Shown here: piece by piece, positions 17,626 to 26,784 of the stretch
Layout of the letters: each line of letters starts with the position of its first letter
Numbering within the stretch: position 1 is the stretch's first letter
NCBI GenBank assembly: GCA_017549815.1
Contig: JAFYNH010000091.1
Coordinates: 1 to 55,965, forward strand
DNA length: 55,965 nt
Source of the DNA: Selenomonadaceae bacterium
Lineage (GTDB): Bacteria > Bacillota > Negativicutes > Selenomonadales > Selenomonadaceae
Direction: 5' to 3'
Position numbers and translations under genes: made by a program
Notes under the pieces: model-generated
The model's input: the letters and a program-made list of their open reading frames with translations, nothing else
Told to the model about the DNA's origin: nothing
Database searches by the model: none

Positions 17626-20600
17626 ATGAACAGTTCATTGCCGTTCGATACGTCAAACTTTGAAGAACTGCCAATCAGCATAATTATTTGCGAGCCCGTT
17701 GCGAACGCGGACGGTTCCCTGCGCGATTATCGTATTGTTTTCGGTAATGAGCCGTTTGATCGTTTGTGGCAAAGTCTTAACAGAAAGGATAATTTCATCG
17801 GCGAACTTGCTGGCGAAAATAATTTGCTCGCCAATGAAAAATTTATCGCGACTCCACTTGATAATCTGCCCGCGCCTTACGTCGGATTCATTTTGACGAA
17901 TGACATTAAGCATGATAAAAAAACTGAGCGGGAAAACTTTCTGAATTATATCAAGAAGATGGAGGGCGCAAAGCTCCTTATGCGCGAAAGGAACGACGGG
18001 AAATATGAGGCAATCTTTGTATCGCGGAATTTTGCTCGTATGATGCAATGCACAGCCGATTACGCAATAAAATTTTTGAACTCGCGCAGTGTGGTTGTCT
18101 TTACTCACCCCGACGATAGACTTGCCTTTAGACGTATGCTTCGCCGTCGAGTTTCCGAAGACAGCACGAAAGATTTAACCGTCCGCCAAATCACCGCAAA
18201 GGGCAATGTCGTTTGGTGTAATATCAATTTCACATTCATTGACGACTTCGACGAACACTATGTCTACTGCACATTTTTTGACGTGACTTCGGCTAAAATT
18301 TATGCGCAACGACTTCAGAAAACTTACATGTCGATTGGCGACAATTTTTATCGCGCTAATGAACGGACGCTTTCCATGTTCCGCGCAAATCTTACACGCA
18401 ATAAGGTTGAGGATATTCAGGGCAAAGATTTATTCGGGACAGATTCGGTTATTCGTCCTTATTCCGAGCTGATTAATTTGCGGTCGGCGAATTATCCGAT
18501 TGATGAAGAGCGCGAAAGTTTTCTTCGGAATTTTGACGCGGAAAATATTAAGGAGCGTTTTCGGCGCGGCGAAACGACTTTTTCAATGTATTTATTTTCG
18601 CGGCGCAGAGACGGACATTATTGTTACGTGAATTATCGGGCAGTCTTCACGCGGCACCCGATTACAAACGACATGATAATTTTTATCGCGGAACAAGAGG
18701 CGGGCAAGGAAAAAGTTGAAGGCGCATTGCTCGATAAAATTTTGGCGCGGCAATTCGATATGGTTGCCTACCTTGTCAATGACAGATACAGCGTGGTTGT
18801 CGGCGACTCAACTATTATCGGCAAGGGCAGTATTTTCCCGATAACTCGCGAGGGCAATTACGAAAAATATTTACGCAATCAAGTTTTCCCTGTCCTTGAC
18901 GGCGACGACACGGCTAAGAAAAATATCGGCGACGCGCTGAAACTTTCGACGATTAAAGAGAAAATCAAGGACGGCGAGCCTTACGTCGTCAATATCGCCT
19001 GTAAAATCGGCGGCGAAATTTTTTATAAGCGGCTCGACTTTTATACGATTGACCCCCGCGCAGAATTTTTTATCCTGTTGAAGAGCGACACGACCGAAAT
19101 TCAGCGTAAACAGATTGAACAGAACGAACGCTTGAAATTTGCGCTAAACGAGGCTAAACAAGCTAACGTTGCAAAGACGGCGTTTTTGTCGCGTATGAGC
19201 CACGAGATAAGGACGCCAATGAACGCGATTATCGGACTTGATAACATTGCGTTGCACGAAAAAGATATATCGGAGACGGTTCGTGGATACCTTGAAAAAA
19301 TCGGGACGAGTGCCCATTATCTGTTGTCGATTATCAATGATATTTTGGACATGAGCCGAATAGAAAGCGGGCGCATGAGTTTTCGCGACGAGGAATTTTC
19401 TTTTACGTCGTTTGTCTACCAGATTAACAGCCTTATCGACGGGCAATGTCAGGATAAAGGTTTAACTTATGAATGCGAAATGCGCGGCTCTATTGGCAAA
19501 TATTACGTCGGCGACGACACCAAGCTTGAGCAAGTTTTACTTAACATTTTGGGCAATGCGGTTAAGTTTACGGACGCGGGCGGCAAAGTTTCGTTGCTGA
19601 TTGAATGTACTGCGCAATATGACGGGCAATCCAATTTCCGTTTCACGATAAAAGATACGGGCGTCGGCATGAGCAAGGAATATTTGCCGAGAATTTTTGA
19701 ACCGTTTAGTCAGGAAGACGATACAACGACTTCGCGCTATGGTGGTTCGGGCTTGGGCATGGCGATAACCAAAAATATTATTCAGATGATGAACGGCTCG
19801 ATAACGGTTGAGTCGGAGAAAGGCGTCGGCACGGAATTTGTTGTGAACTTGCCGCTGAAAGATTCTGCGCGGAGCGAAGTTGCCTCTGAATTTTACGAGA
19901 TAAAGCCGGAAGATTTTTCGGTTCTGATTATCGACGACGAGGAACTTGCCCGCGAACATGCCAAATCTGTTTTAGGCGAACTGGGAATAGTATCGGATAC
20001 CTGCGCGAGCGGCAAGGAAGCTCTTGAGATGATAAATCTGCGCCACGCCCGCCGCGACGATTATAATTTGATTCTGGTTGATTGGCTTATGCCCGAAAAG
20101 GACGGCATAGAAATTACTCGCGAGATTCGGGAGATTTTGGGCAATGACACGGCGGTTATTGTTTTGACGGCTTATGACTGGTACGAAGTCGAAGAAGACG
20201 CGATTAAAGCGGGCGTCGATACCTTTATGGCTAAGCCGCTTTCTGCCGCCAATGCGCTTTACGAATTCCAGCAAGCCTTCCACCGCAAGAAACAAATTCT
20301 GCCCGAAAAGAAAGTTGTCGAGCTTGAAGGGCGCACGATTCTTGTTGCGGAGGATATGCCCGTCAACGCGGAAATAATGATGATGATTCTGGAAATGCGC
20401 GGCATGATTTCAGACCACGCGGAGAACGGGAAAATTGCGGTAGAAAAATTTGCCGCGTCGCCGCCGGGATTCTATGACGCGGTGTTAATGGATATTCGTA
20501 TGCCAGTAATGGACGGCTTGAAGGCAACGGAGGCGATTCGCGAATTGAATCACCCCGACGCGAAGAAAGTCCCGATAATCGCGATGACAGCCAACGCCTT

Positions 20601-20709
20601 TGATGAAGATGTCCAACGCTCACTGAAGGCGGGCATGAACGCGCATTTGACGAAACCAGCAGACCCAGAACAGCTTTATAGAACTTTGCAGGAATTGATT
20701 CAAGATTGA
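17626..20709 (+). CDS. Soluble hybrid sensor histidine kinase with two receiver domains
   Basis: 1027 residues, with no signal peptide or membrane helix, so it is cytosolic. The first ~500 residues contain PAS-like sensor folds. HisKA follows with the phospho-acceptor His 526 in SRMSHEIRTPMNAIIG, then HATPase_c with the N box (LLNILGNAVKFTD), DTGVGMS and GGSGLGMAI. Two receivers follow: IIDDEE with phospho-Asp 819 in LVDWLMPEKDG, and VAEDMPVNAE with Asp 956 in LMDIRMPVMDG. There is no output domain and no HPt domain, so signal may pass to a separate HPt or regulator. Its stop overlaps the upstream region of rpe, suggesting co-transcription. Confidence 0.92.
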   Translation: MNSSLPFDTSNFEELPISIIICEPVANADGSLRDYRIVFGNEPFDRLWQSLNRKDNFIGELAGENNLLANEKFIATPLDNLPAPYVGFILTNDIKHDKKTERENFLNYIKKMEGAKLLMRERNDGKYEAIFVSRNFARMMQCTADYAIKFLNSRSVVVFTHPDDRLAFRRMLRRRVSEDSTKDLTVRQITAKGNVVWCNINFTFIDDFDEHYVYCTFFDVTSAKIYAQRLQKTYMSIGDNFYRANERTLSMFRANLTRNKVEDIQGKDLFGTDSVIRPYSELINLRSANYPIDEERESFLRNFDAENIKERFRRGETTFSMYLFSRRRDGHYCYVNYRAVFTRHPITNDMIIFIAEQEAGKEKVEGALLDKILARQFDMVAYLVNDRYSVVVGDSTIIGKGSIFPITREGNYEKYLRNQVFPVLDGDDTAKKNIGDALKLSTIKEKIKDGEPYVVNIACKIGGEIFYKRLDFYTIDPRAEFFILLKSDTTEIQRKQIEQNERLKFALNEAKQANVAKTAFLSRMSHEIRTPMNAIIGLDNIALHEKDISETVRGYLEKIGTSAHYLLSIINDILDMSRIESGRMSFRDEEFSFTSFVYQINSLIDGQCQDKGLTYECEMRGSIGKYYVGDDTKLEQVLLNILGNAVKFTDAGGKVSLLIECTAQYDGQSNFRFTIKDTGVGMSKEYLPRIFEPFSQEDDTTTSRYGGSGLGMAITKNIIQMMNGSITVESEKGVGTEFVVNLPLKDSARSEVASEFYEIKPEDFSVLIIDDEELAREHAKSVLGELGIVSDTCASGKEALEMINLRHARRDDYNLILVDWLMPEKDGIEITREIREILGNDTAVIVLTAYDWYEVEEDAIKAGVDTFMAKPLSAANALYEFQQAFHRKKQILPEKKVVELEGRTILVAEDMPVNAEIMMMILEMRGMISDHAENGKIAVEKFAASPPGFYDAVLMDIRMPVMDGLKATEAIRELNHPDAKKVPIIAMTANAFDEDVQRSLKAGMNAHLTKPADPEQLYRTLQELIQD

Positions 20710-20723
20710 GGAGGAAATTTTAT

Positions 20724-21416
20724 ATGGCAACGATTATTGCGCCGTCGATACTTACGGCGGACTTCGCGCACTTAGCAGACGAAATTAAAAAGGTAACGGA
20801 CGCGGGCGCGGAATATGTTCATGTTGACGTTATGGACGGGACGTTTGTACCGGAAATTACAATCGGGGCGGGCGTCGTCAAGAGCTTGCGCAAAGTCACC
20901 GACGCGGTTATTGACGTTCATTTAATGGTTGAGCACCCCGAAACGCAGCTTGAAAGTTTTGCAAAGGCGGGCGCGGACATTATAACTTTCCACGTCGAGG
21001 CGACTAATCACGCGCACAGAGTGATACAAAAAATTCACGAGCTGGGTTGCAAAGCGGGCGTCGCGCTTAATCCCGGGACTTCACTTTCGGCGATTGAAGA
21101 ACTTATTGAAGATGCCGACATGGTTTTAGTTATGACGGTTAATCCGGGCTACGGCGGGCAGAAATTTATTGAGTCGATGCTCGGCAAGATTCACATGCTT
21201 TATCATATGATTGACGAAATGGAGACTGAATGCGACATTGAAGTTGACGGCGGCATTAATGCTGAAACTTCGGTTGACGTGCGAGAGGCGGGCGCGAATG
21301 TTTTAGTAGCTGGCTCGGCGATTTACGGCGCGGCTGACGTTGCACAGGCGATTAAAGATATTCGCGGCAAAGAGATTGTTCATCATCACCACGACGAAGA
21401 AGATGACGACGAATGA
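20724..21416 (+). CDS. rpe: Ribulose-phosphate 3-epimerase
   Basis: 230 residues from the ATG at 20724, which has GAGGAGG 8 bases upstream; an upstream in-frame ATG at 20706 lacks one. It interconverts ribulose-5-phosphate and xylulose-5-phosphate in the pentose phosphate pathway. Motifs are APSIL, HVDVMDGTFVPEITIG, DVHLMVEHPE, VNPGYGGQKFI and EVDGGIN. The C-terminus ends in HHHHDEEDDDE, a histidine-acidic tail that standard Rpe proteins lack and that may bind metal. The stop overlaps the next start (ATGA). Confidence 0.95.
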   Translation: MATIIAPSILTADFAHLADEIKKVTDAGAEYVHVDVMDGTFVPEITIGAGVVKSLRKVTDAVIDVHLMVEHPETQLESFAKAGADIITFHVEATNHAHRVIQKIHELGCKAGVALNPGTSLSAIEELIEDADMVLVMTVNPGYGGQKFIESMLGKIHMLYHMIDEMETECDIEVDGGINAETSVDVREAGANVLVAGSAIYGAADVAQAIKDIRGKEIVHHHHDEEDDDE

Positions 21417-22180
21417 TTTTTGATTCACACGTACACACGAAATTTTCTGCGGATTCGGGAATGTTGGCGGTGGACGCGCTTGACAAAGCAAAGAGTTTAG
21501 ATTTAGGCGTCGTATTCACGGAGCATTTTGATTACGGCTTGGAGCTTTACGGCAAGAAATTTGCCTTCGACCCTGCCGCTTACATGAGCGAATATAAAAA
21601 TCTGCGCGGCGATAAGGTAAGGCTCGGCGTTGAAGTCGGCTTAAGGAAATCTGCGCGGGCGGCTAATACAGATTTTATCACGCAGGCGGACTTCGATTTT
21701 GTAATAGGTTCGATTCACCTTGTCGACGACTACGATATTTATTATCCCGATTTTTATGTTGGCAAGGATAAGGAGACGGCTTATAGGAAATATTTTCAGC
21801 AAATGGCGGAAGAGGCGGCTGTTGCCGATTATGACGCGCTGGGGCATATTGATTACATTTGCCGCGCCGCACCCTATGACAATAACGAAATTGATTATCC
21901 AACATTTTCCGCGCAGATTGATAACGTTTTAAAAATCGTCGTTGAGCGCGAAAAGATTTTGGAGCTTAACACGCGCAGATTTTACAGCAAACTCGCGGTC
22001 GAAGAGCTTGTTCCCGTTTATAAAAAGTATCGCGAACTGGGCGGGCGATTCGTAACAATCGGCTCGGACGCTCACAAGGTTGAGGCTGTCGGGAATTATT
22101 TCAATCGCGCTTTGGAATTCGTTCACGAACTCGATTTGACGCCCGTAACTTTTTGCGAACGGCGGCTTGAAAAACTTTAA
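21413..22180 (+). CDS. PHP-domain phosphatase, histidinol-phosphatase (HisK) type
   Basis: 255 residues. The PHP metal site is visible: FDSHVHTKFSAD (H-x-H), FTEHFDYG, IGSIHLVDD, ALGHIDYICR and the final GSDAHKVEAVG. HisK-type enzymes dephosphorylate histidinol phosphate in histidine synthesis; no other his genes are near, so another phosphoester substrate is possible. It overlaps rpe by four bases, and a strong terminator follows. Confidence 0.85.
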   Translation: MIFDSHVHTKFSADSGMLAVDALDKAKSLDLGVVFTEHFDYGLELYGKKFAFDPAAYMSEYKNLRGDKVRLGVEVGLRKSARAANTDFITQADFDFVIGSIHLVDDYDIYYPDFYVGKDKETAYRKYFQQMAEEAAVADYDALGHIDYICRAAPYDNNEIDYPTFSAQIDNVLKIVVEREKILELNTRRFYSKLAVEELVPVYKKYRELGGRFVTIGSDAHKVEAVGNYFNRALEFVHELDLTPVTFCERRLEKL

Positions 22181-22187
22181 CTACATA

Positions 22188-22222
22188 AAAAAATCGCTCA
22201 AGAAATAATCTTGGGCGTTTTT
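22188..22222. terminator. Bidirectional terminator between the PHP phosphatase and GIY-YIG/HTH genes
   Basis: CGCTCAAGA and TCTTGGGCG form a 9-bp stem (one G-U) flanked by A7 on the left and T5 on the right. It serves the convergent genes on both strands. Confidence 0.75.
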
Positions 22223-22264
22223 GATTTGAATTTTAGCCGATAAAAAGGCTAGGCATTAAGTATT

Positions 22265-23356
22265 TTATTCGTCGCGTTTCATCAAATAATCGGCGGGTTT
22301 ACCGAAAATCTCAACAAGCTTGGCGATGTCTTTCTCCGTGAAATTAGATTTGTCGCGCATTTTATAAGAAACTGCATTGCTCGCGAACCCTAAAAGCTTT
22401 GAAAGTTGCGCATAAGACAAATTATGAGCTTCTATTTCGCTTTGGAGATTTTTAAAAGGAGTTCGGTCGTCTTTTTTGGCAGAAAGAAATTCCTCGTCGT
22501 CGCGTTTCATCAAATAATCGGCAGGTTTTTCAAAAATCTCAACGAGCTTTGCAATGTCTTTATCAGTAAAATTGTATTTGCCGCTCATTTTATTAGAAAC
22601 GGATGTCTCATTTTTAAATCCCAAAAGTTTTGCGAGTTCTCTGTAGGTTATCTTGCGCTTGTCCATTTCCATTAACAAGTTTTTAAACGGACTGTTTTTG
22701 CTCGTAGAAAAATCTTTTCCGTCGTCGCGTGCCATAAGATATTCTGCGGGCAGTCCAAAAAATCCAACTAACTTGGCGACTTCGACGGCTTTGAAACCTT
22801 TAACGCCGCGCATTCTTTCGGACGAAGTCATCTGAGACCAGCCCAAAAATTCTGCAAGGTCTTTGTAAGACATATTCCGCTTGTCCATTTCTGCCAACAA
22901 ATTTTTAAATGGAGTATCAGTACGTCTCGCTACGGATATTAAGACTTTGGATTCTTTACGATGATTTTTTCCAACCCAAGCGGTGTTGCCAAGATGAGAT
23001 TCCGACATTTTCGCCAACGATTTTTCCGTATGGTGTTTGCCGAAGAACGGATTATTTTCTCCTGCAGTTCCACTACCACCCGGCGTTAAATTATAACCGT
23101 TGGGATCCATTGTATCGCGATATTTAATAAAATGCCTTTCCCAATAGTCGAGTTCCTCTTGGCTGTAGCAGACCTTCAAGATAACTTTAACAAACATATC
23201 CGCGCCGTGCTCTTTAATCATACTGTCAACATACAGGTTATCATGCATGTGCTGATAGAATCTTGCCTCAAAAGTGCGTGTTGTTTGTCCGACGTACTCG
23301 AAATCATTAGTGCCATCGATTAGCAGATAAATGATTCCGTAAATTTTCTTTTCCAT
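22265..23356 (-). CDS. GIY-YIG nuclease-like protein fused to three XRE-type helix-turn-helix repeats
   Basis: 363 residues; ATG at 23356 with AAAGGCGG upstream. Residues 1-95 are a GIY-YIG-type domain (YGIIYLLIDG, FEYVGQT, then FEARFYQH) very close to that of the gene at 5270-6475. A short NUMOD3-like piece (GKHHTEKSLAKMSESHLG, 107-123) follows. Residues 148-212, 222-287 and 298-363 are three copies of one ~65-residue unit, TPFKNLLxEMDKRxxSYxxLAxLLGF ... AKLVEIFxKPADYLMKRD, that looks like a Cro/CI-type HTH. In phage repressors this fold reads DNA, so the protein may be a sequence-specific nicking enzyme or a repressor with a nuclease domain. Function unproven. Confidence 0.78.
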   Translation of the reverse strand: MEKKIYGIIYLLIDGTNDFEYVGQTTRTFEARFYQHMHDNLYVDSMIKEHGADMFVKVILKVCYSQEELDYWERHFIKYRDTMDPNGYNLTPGGSGTAGENNPFFGKHHTEKSLAKMSESHLGNTAWVGKNHRKESKVLISVARRTDTPFKNLLAEMDKRNMSYKDLAEFLGWSQMTSSERMRGVKGFKAVEVAKLVGFFGLPAEYLMARDDGKDFSTSKNSPFKNLLMEMDKRKITYRELAKLLGFKNETSVSNKMSGKYNFTDKDIAKLVEIFEKPADYLMKRDDEEFLSAKKDDRTPFKNLQSEIEAHNLSYAQLSKLLGFASNAVSYKMRDKSNFTEKDIAKLVEIFGKPADYLMKRDE

Positions 23357-23383
23357 AGGATTCCGCCTTTCTTGTTTGACTTA

Positions 23384-23432
23384 ACGGCGCGAGCAGTTTA
23401 TAATGCAAACGTGGTTTTTCGGCTCTGCCGTG
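23384..23432 (-). promoter_or_regulatory. Conserved 5'UTR stem-loop upstream of the GIY-YIG/HTH gene
   Basis: On the minus strand ACGGC-A-GAGC pairs with GCTC-GC-GCCGT around a 27-base loop; same stem as 6502-6549 with an unrelated loop. Confidence 0.55.
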
Positions 23433-23457
23433 TTTGCTTGGTTTTTGAAACGATTCA

Positions 23458-23487
23458 AGTTTAACACGCAGGGCTTTTTCTTGTCAA
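23458..23487 (-). promoter_or_regulatory. Promoter of the GIY-YIG/HTH gene
   Basis: The minus strand has TTGACA (23487-23482) with TTAAAC at 17 bases or TAAACT at 18 bases, matching the arrangement before the first GIY-YIG gene. Confidence 0.55.
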
Positions 23488-23500
23488 TCGAAGAGAAATT

Positions 23501-23529
23501 TTGACGCGGGAAAATTTTTCGTGTAAAAT
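23501..23529 (+). promoter_or_regulatory. Promoter of the purine permease / adenine deaminase operon
   Basis: TTGACG (23501-23506), 17 bases, TAAAAT (23524-23529), 36 bases before the ATG. The leader is too short for a purine riboswitch and no such fold is seen. Confidence 0.7.
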
Positions 23530-23565
23530 TCTTTCCATATTCTCAACAAAGGAAAGGGACAGTTA

Positions 23566-24927
23566 ATGGAAAAATTTTTTGAACTAAAGGAGCGCGGCAC
23601 CAACATTAAGACAGAAGTGCTCGGAGGGACAGTAAGTTTCATCACTATCGCGTATATTTTGGCAGTTAATCCCCTTATTCTAAGCGCGGCTCATATGGAC
23701 GCTGGAGCAGTTTTTACGGCAACTGCGTTGGCTTCTGCGCTTGCAACGTTTATGATGGCGATTTGTGCAAATATGCCGTTTGTTTTGTCAAGCGGTATGG
23801 GTTTAAATTCCTACCTCGCGTACTCAGTCGTACTCACAATGGGCTACACCTTCCAGCAAGCACTCGGTGCCATATTTGTGGAAGGACTTATCTTTATTTT
23901 TTTATCACTGGTAAATATTCGCGAGGCAATCTTTAATGCAATCCCGCCGTCACTGAAAATCGCGGTCTCTGTTGGCATCGGGCTGTTTATCTCGTTCATA
24001 GGACTGCAAAATAGTCACATAGTTATAGACGGAGTAACACTCGTAAAGTTATATTCGTTCAAAGAATCGATAGCAAACGGCATGTTCCAATCGGAAGGAA
24101 TAACAGTAATACTTGCGTTAATCGGCTTGATGATAACAGCATTCCTGCTTATAAAAAATGTAAAAGGCGCGGTATTATTCGGGATAATTGCAACGTGGGG
24201 TTTGGGCATGATTTGCCAAGCAGTTGGTTGGTACGTTCCAAATCCCGAAAAAGGATTCTTCAGTTTGTTTCCGAACGGAATAGTCTCAATGCCGGCGTCG
24301 CTTGAGCCAACATTTATGCAACTTGATTTCAGCTCAATATTTTCTTTTGAATTCTTTACAATACTTTGTGCTTTTTTATTTGTTGATTTATTCGATACAA
24401 TTGGTACTGTAATAGGCTGTGCGACGAAGGCGAATCTTTTAGACGAGAACGGCAAACTGCCGAAAGTTAAGCAAGTCCTGTTGACGGACGCAGTCGGGAC
24501 GACGGTCGGCTCGCTGTTGGGCACTTCGACGATAACAACTTTTGTAGAATCATCGGCGGGCATAGCAGAGGGCGGCAAGACGGGCTTAACAGCTTTGACG
24601 GCGGGTTGTTTATTTTTACTTGCGTTATTTTTCTCACCGGTATTTTTGGCGATACCAGCATTTGCGACGGCTCCGGCGTTGATAATGGTTGGTTTCCTCA
24701 TGATGCAACAAGTCGCCAAAATTAATTGGACGGACGATATTTTAACGGCAATTCCTGCTTACATAACGATTTTCTCTATGGCGTTCATGTACTCGATTTC
24801 GGAGGGAATTTGTTTCGGCGTCATCAGCTATACGCTCCTTCATGTATTTTCGGGCAGAGCTAAGGATGTTACGCCGCTCATGTATATTTTGACGGTGCTG
24901 TTTATCCTGAAATATATCTTCCTCTGA
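23566..24927 (+). CDS. NCS2/AzgA-family purine (adenine/guanine/hypoxanthine) permease
   Basis: 453 residues with about 12 hydrophobic segments. The N-terminus (FFELKERGTNIKTEVLGG, then TFxTMAYI-like FITIAYILAVNP) and the motif SSGMGLNSYLAYSVV are typical of the AzgA/PbuG subfamily, proton-coupled importers of purine bases. 'DLFDTIGTVIGCATKANLLD' and 'LLGTSTITTFVESSAGIAEG' are the conserved substrate-site helices. It lies 15 bases before adenine deaminase, which supports adenine or hypoxanthine as the substrate. Confidence 0.9.
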   Translation: MEKFFELKERGTNIKTEVLGGTVSFITIAYILAVNPLILSAAHMDAGAVFTATALASALATFMMAICANMPFVLSSGMGLNSYLAYSVVLTMGYTFQQALGAIFVEGLIFIFLSLVNIREAIFNAIPPSLKIAVSVGIGLFISFIGLQNSHIVIDGVTLVKLYSFKESIANGMFQSEGITVILALIGLMITAFLLIKNVKGAVLFGIIATWGLGMICQAVGWYVPNPEKGFFSLFPNGIVSMPASLEPTFMQLDFSSIFSFEFFTILCAFLFVDLFDTIGTVIGCATKANLLDENGKLPKVKQVLLTDAVGTTVGSLLGTSTITTFVESSAGIAEGGKTGLTALTAGCLFLLALFFSPVFLAIPAFATAPALIMVGFLMMQQVAKINWTDDILTAIPAYITIFSMAFMYSISEGICFGVISYTLLHVFSGRAKDVTPLMYILTVLFILKYIFL

Positions 24928-24942
24928 TTCGGGGTGATTGTC

Positions 24943-26679
24943 ATGACGAAAACCGAACTGAAAAATTTAATCACCTGCGCGGCGGGCAGACTTAAAGCAG
25001 ATTTGGTTATAAAAAATTGTCGGATTGTCAATGTACTGAACGGCGAAATTTATTCTGGCGAAGTTGCGATTGTCGACGGAAAAATTATCGGCATGGGAGC
25101 GACTGAATACGACGGCGAACAAATCTTTGACGCGGGCGGAAAATATCTTGCGCCGGGTTTTATCGACGCGCATATTCATATTGAGTCGTCATACATAAGC
25201 CCCGAACAGCTCGGCAGAATAATTGTACCTTGCGGCACGACTTCGATAATCGCCGACCCGCACGAAATCGCCAATGTTTGCGGACTGCGCGGACTCCGTT
25301 ATATGCTTGACGCTGCGCAGAGGACAAAGCTTAATATCGTTTACGCAATGCCGAGTTGTGTACCTGCGACGCCGTTTGAAGACGCGGGAGCAATTCTTGA
25401 GGCGGCTGATATGGAAAAACTCCTTTCCGATGAAAATATTTTTGGGCTGGGCGAATTCATGAACGCGCCGGGCATAATCAACTGCGATGATAAGGTTTTG
25501 GATAAAATTTTGCTCGCACAGAAATTTGGCAAGCTGATTGACGGACACGCGCCTAACGTTACGGGAAAAAGTTTAAATGCTTATCTGAGCGCGGGGATTA
25601 TCGGCGACCACGAATGCAGGACGCTTGCCGAAATGAATGAACGCATTGCAAAGGGAATGTATGTTTTGATTCGCGAAGGCTCGGCTTGCCACGACTTAAA
25701 AACTTTGATTAAAGGCGTGACGCCCGCCAACAGCCGCAGAATTTTGCTTTGTTCTGACGACAGACAGCCCAAAACTATTCTTGAACTCGGACATATGGAC
25801 AGCAATATAAAAATGTGCGTTGAGGAAGGGCTTGACCCGATAACGGCAATTCAGTTGGCGACGATTAATGTTGCGGAGGCGTTCAGACTTTACGACAGAG
25901 GCGCGATTAAAATTGGTGCCCGCGCAGATTTGGTTTTGCTTGACGACCTTAAAAATTTCCGCGCAGATAAAGTTTGGATAGGCGGCGAACTTGTTGCAGA
26001 CAACGGAAAATATTTGCCCGAAATTATTCCCGCCGATATTTCGAGCGTTCGCGGCACTGTTAAGGTTAAAGATTTTTCTGTCGACCGTTTGAAAATGAAC
26101 TTGATGAGCGGCAAGGTTAATGTCATCGGGATTGAGACGGGCGGCGTCGTTACAAAAAAAATTATCGCTAACGTCAAGCGCGACAAGACGGGCGATTTTA
26201 TTTTCGACCCCGCGCAGGATATTTGCAAAGTCGCCGTGATTGAACGTCATAAAGAGACGGGCAAAATTGGACTCGGACTTTTGAGCGGCTACGGGATAAA
26301 GCGCGGCGCGGTTGCGGTATCTGTGGCGCACGATTCGCATAACATTATCGCGGCGGGCGTCAGCAACGAAGAAATTTTCTGCGCGGTCGACGCTCTGATA
26401 AAAATGGAAGGCGGCATGGTCTTAGTAAATGGCGGCAAAGTCATTGCGTCGATACCGTTGCCGATTGCTGGTTTGATGAGCAACTTAAGCGGCGAAGAAC
26501 TTAAAGAAAAACTCGACACTCTTCACGCCAAAGCCCACGACGAATTAGGAATCAGCGCGAACGTTGAACCCGTCATGACGCTAACTTTTATGAGCTTGCC
26601 CGTTATCCCCGAAATTAAATTGACAACTCGCGGACTCTTTGACTACGACAGTTTTAAATTCATTCCGATTGAGGCTTAA
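24943..26679 (+). CDS. ade: Adenine deaminase
   Basis: 578 residues from the ATG at 24943 (GGGGTG seven bases upstream; a GTG at 24934 is less likely). The amidohydrolase metal ligands are seen in FIDAHIHIESS, DPHEIANVCG, DGHAPN, GDHE and DDRQPKTILELGHMD. The C-terminal adenine deaminase domain includes 'GAVAVSVAHDSHNIIAAG' and 'GGMVLVNGGKVIASIPLPI'. It converts adenine to hypoxanthine and ammonia, feeding the permease product into purine salvage. A strong terminator closes the operon. Confidence 0.95.
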   Translation: MTKTELKNLITCAAGRLKADLVIKNCRIVNVLNGEIYSGEVAIVDGKIIGMGATEYDGEQIFDAGGKYLAPGFIDAHIHIESSYISPEQLGRIIVPCGTTSIIADPHEIANVCGLRGLRYMLDAAQRTKLNIVYAMPSCVPATPFEDAGAILEAADMEKLLSDENIFGLGEFMNAPGIINCDDKVLDKILLAQKFGKLIDGHAPNVTGKSLNAYLSAGIIGDHECRTLAEMNERIAKGMYVLIREGSACHDLKTLIKGVTPANSRRILLCSDDRQPKTILELGHMDSNIKMCVEEGLDPITAIQLATINVAEAFRLYDRGAIKIGARADLVLLDDLKNFRADKVWIGGELVADNGKYLPEIIPADISSVRGTVKVKDFSVDRLKMNLMSGKVNVIGIETGGVVTKKIIANVKRDKTGDFIFDPAQDICKVAVIERHKETGKIGLGLLSGYGIKRGAVAVSVAHDSHNIIAAGVSNEEIFCAVDALIKMEGGMVLVNGGKVIASIPLPIAGLMSNLSGEELKEKLDTLHAKAHDELGISANVEPVMTLTFMSLPVIPEIKLTTRGLFDYDSFKFIPIEA

Positions 26680-26697
26680 AAATCTTAACATATTTTT

Positions 26698-26734
26698 TAC
26701 CTTCCAAATTGTTTGCGGAAGGTATTTTTTATTT
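26698..26734 (+). terminator. Intrinsic terminator after adenine deaminase
   Basis: TACCTTCC (26698-26705) and GGAAGGTA (26717-26724) form a perfect 8-bp stem followed by TTTTTTATTTTT. Confidence 0.85.
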
Positions 26735-26784
26735 TTAAATAGTGTGTTAAAATATTTACAAAAATTTTTCGGGGAGGAATCGCT

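Noticed and set aside
23488..23565. Purine riboswitch before the permease gene
   Set aside because: Only about 36 bases lie between the -10 box and the start, too short for the aptamer.
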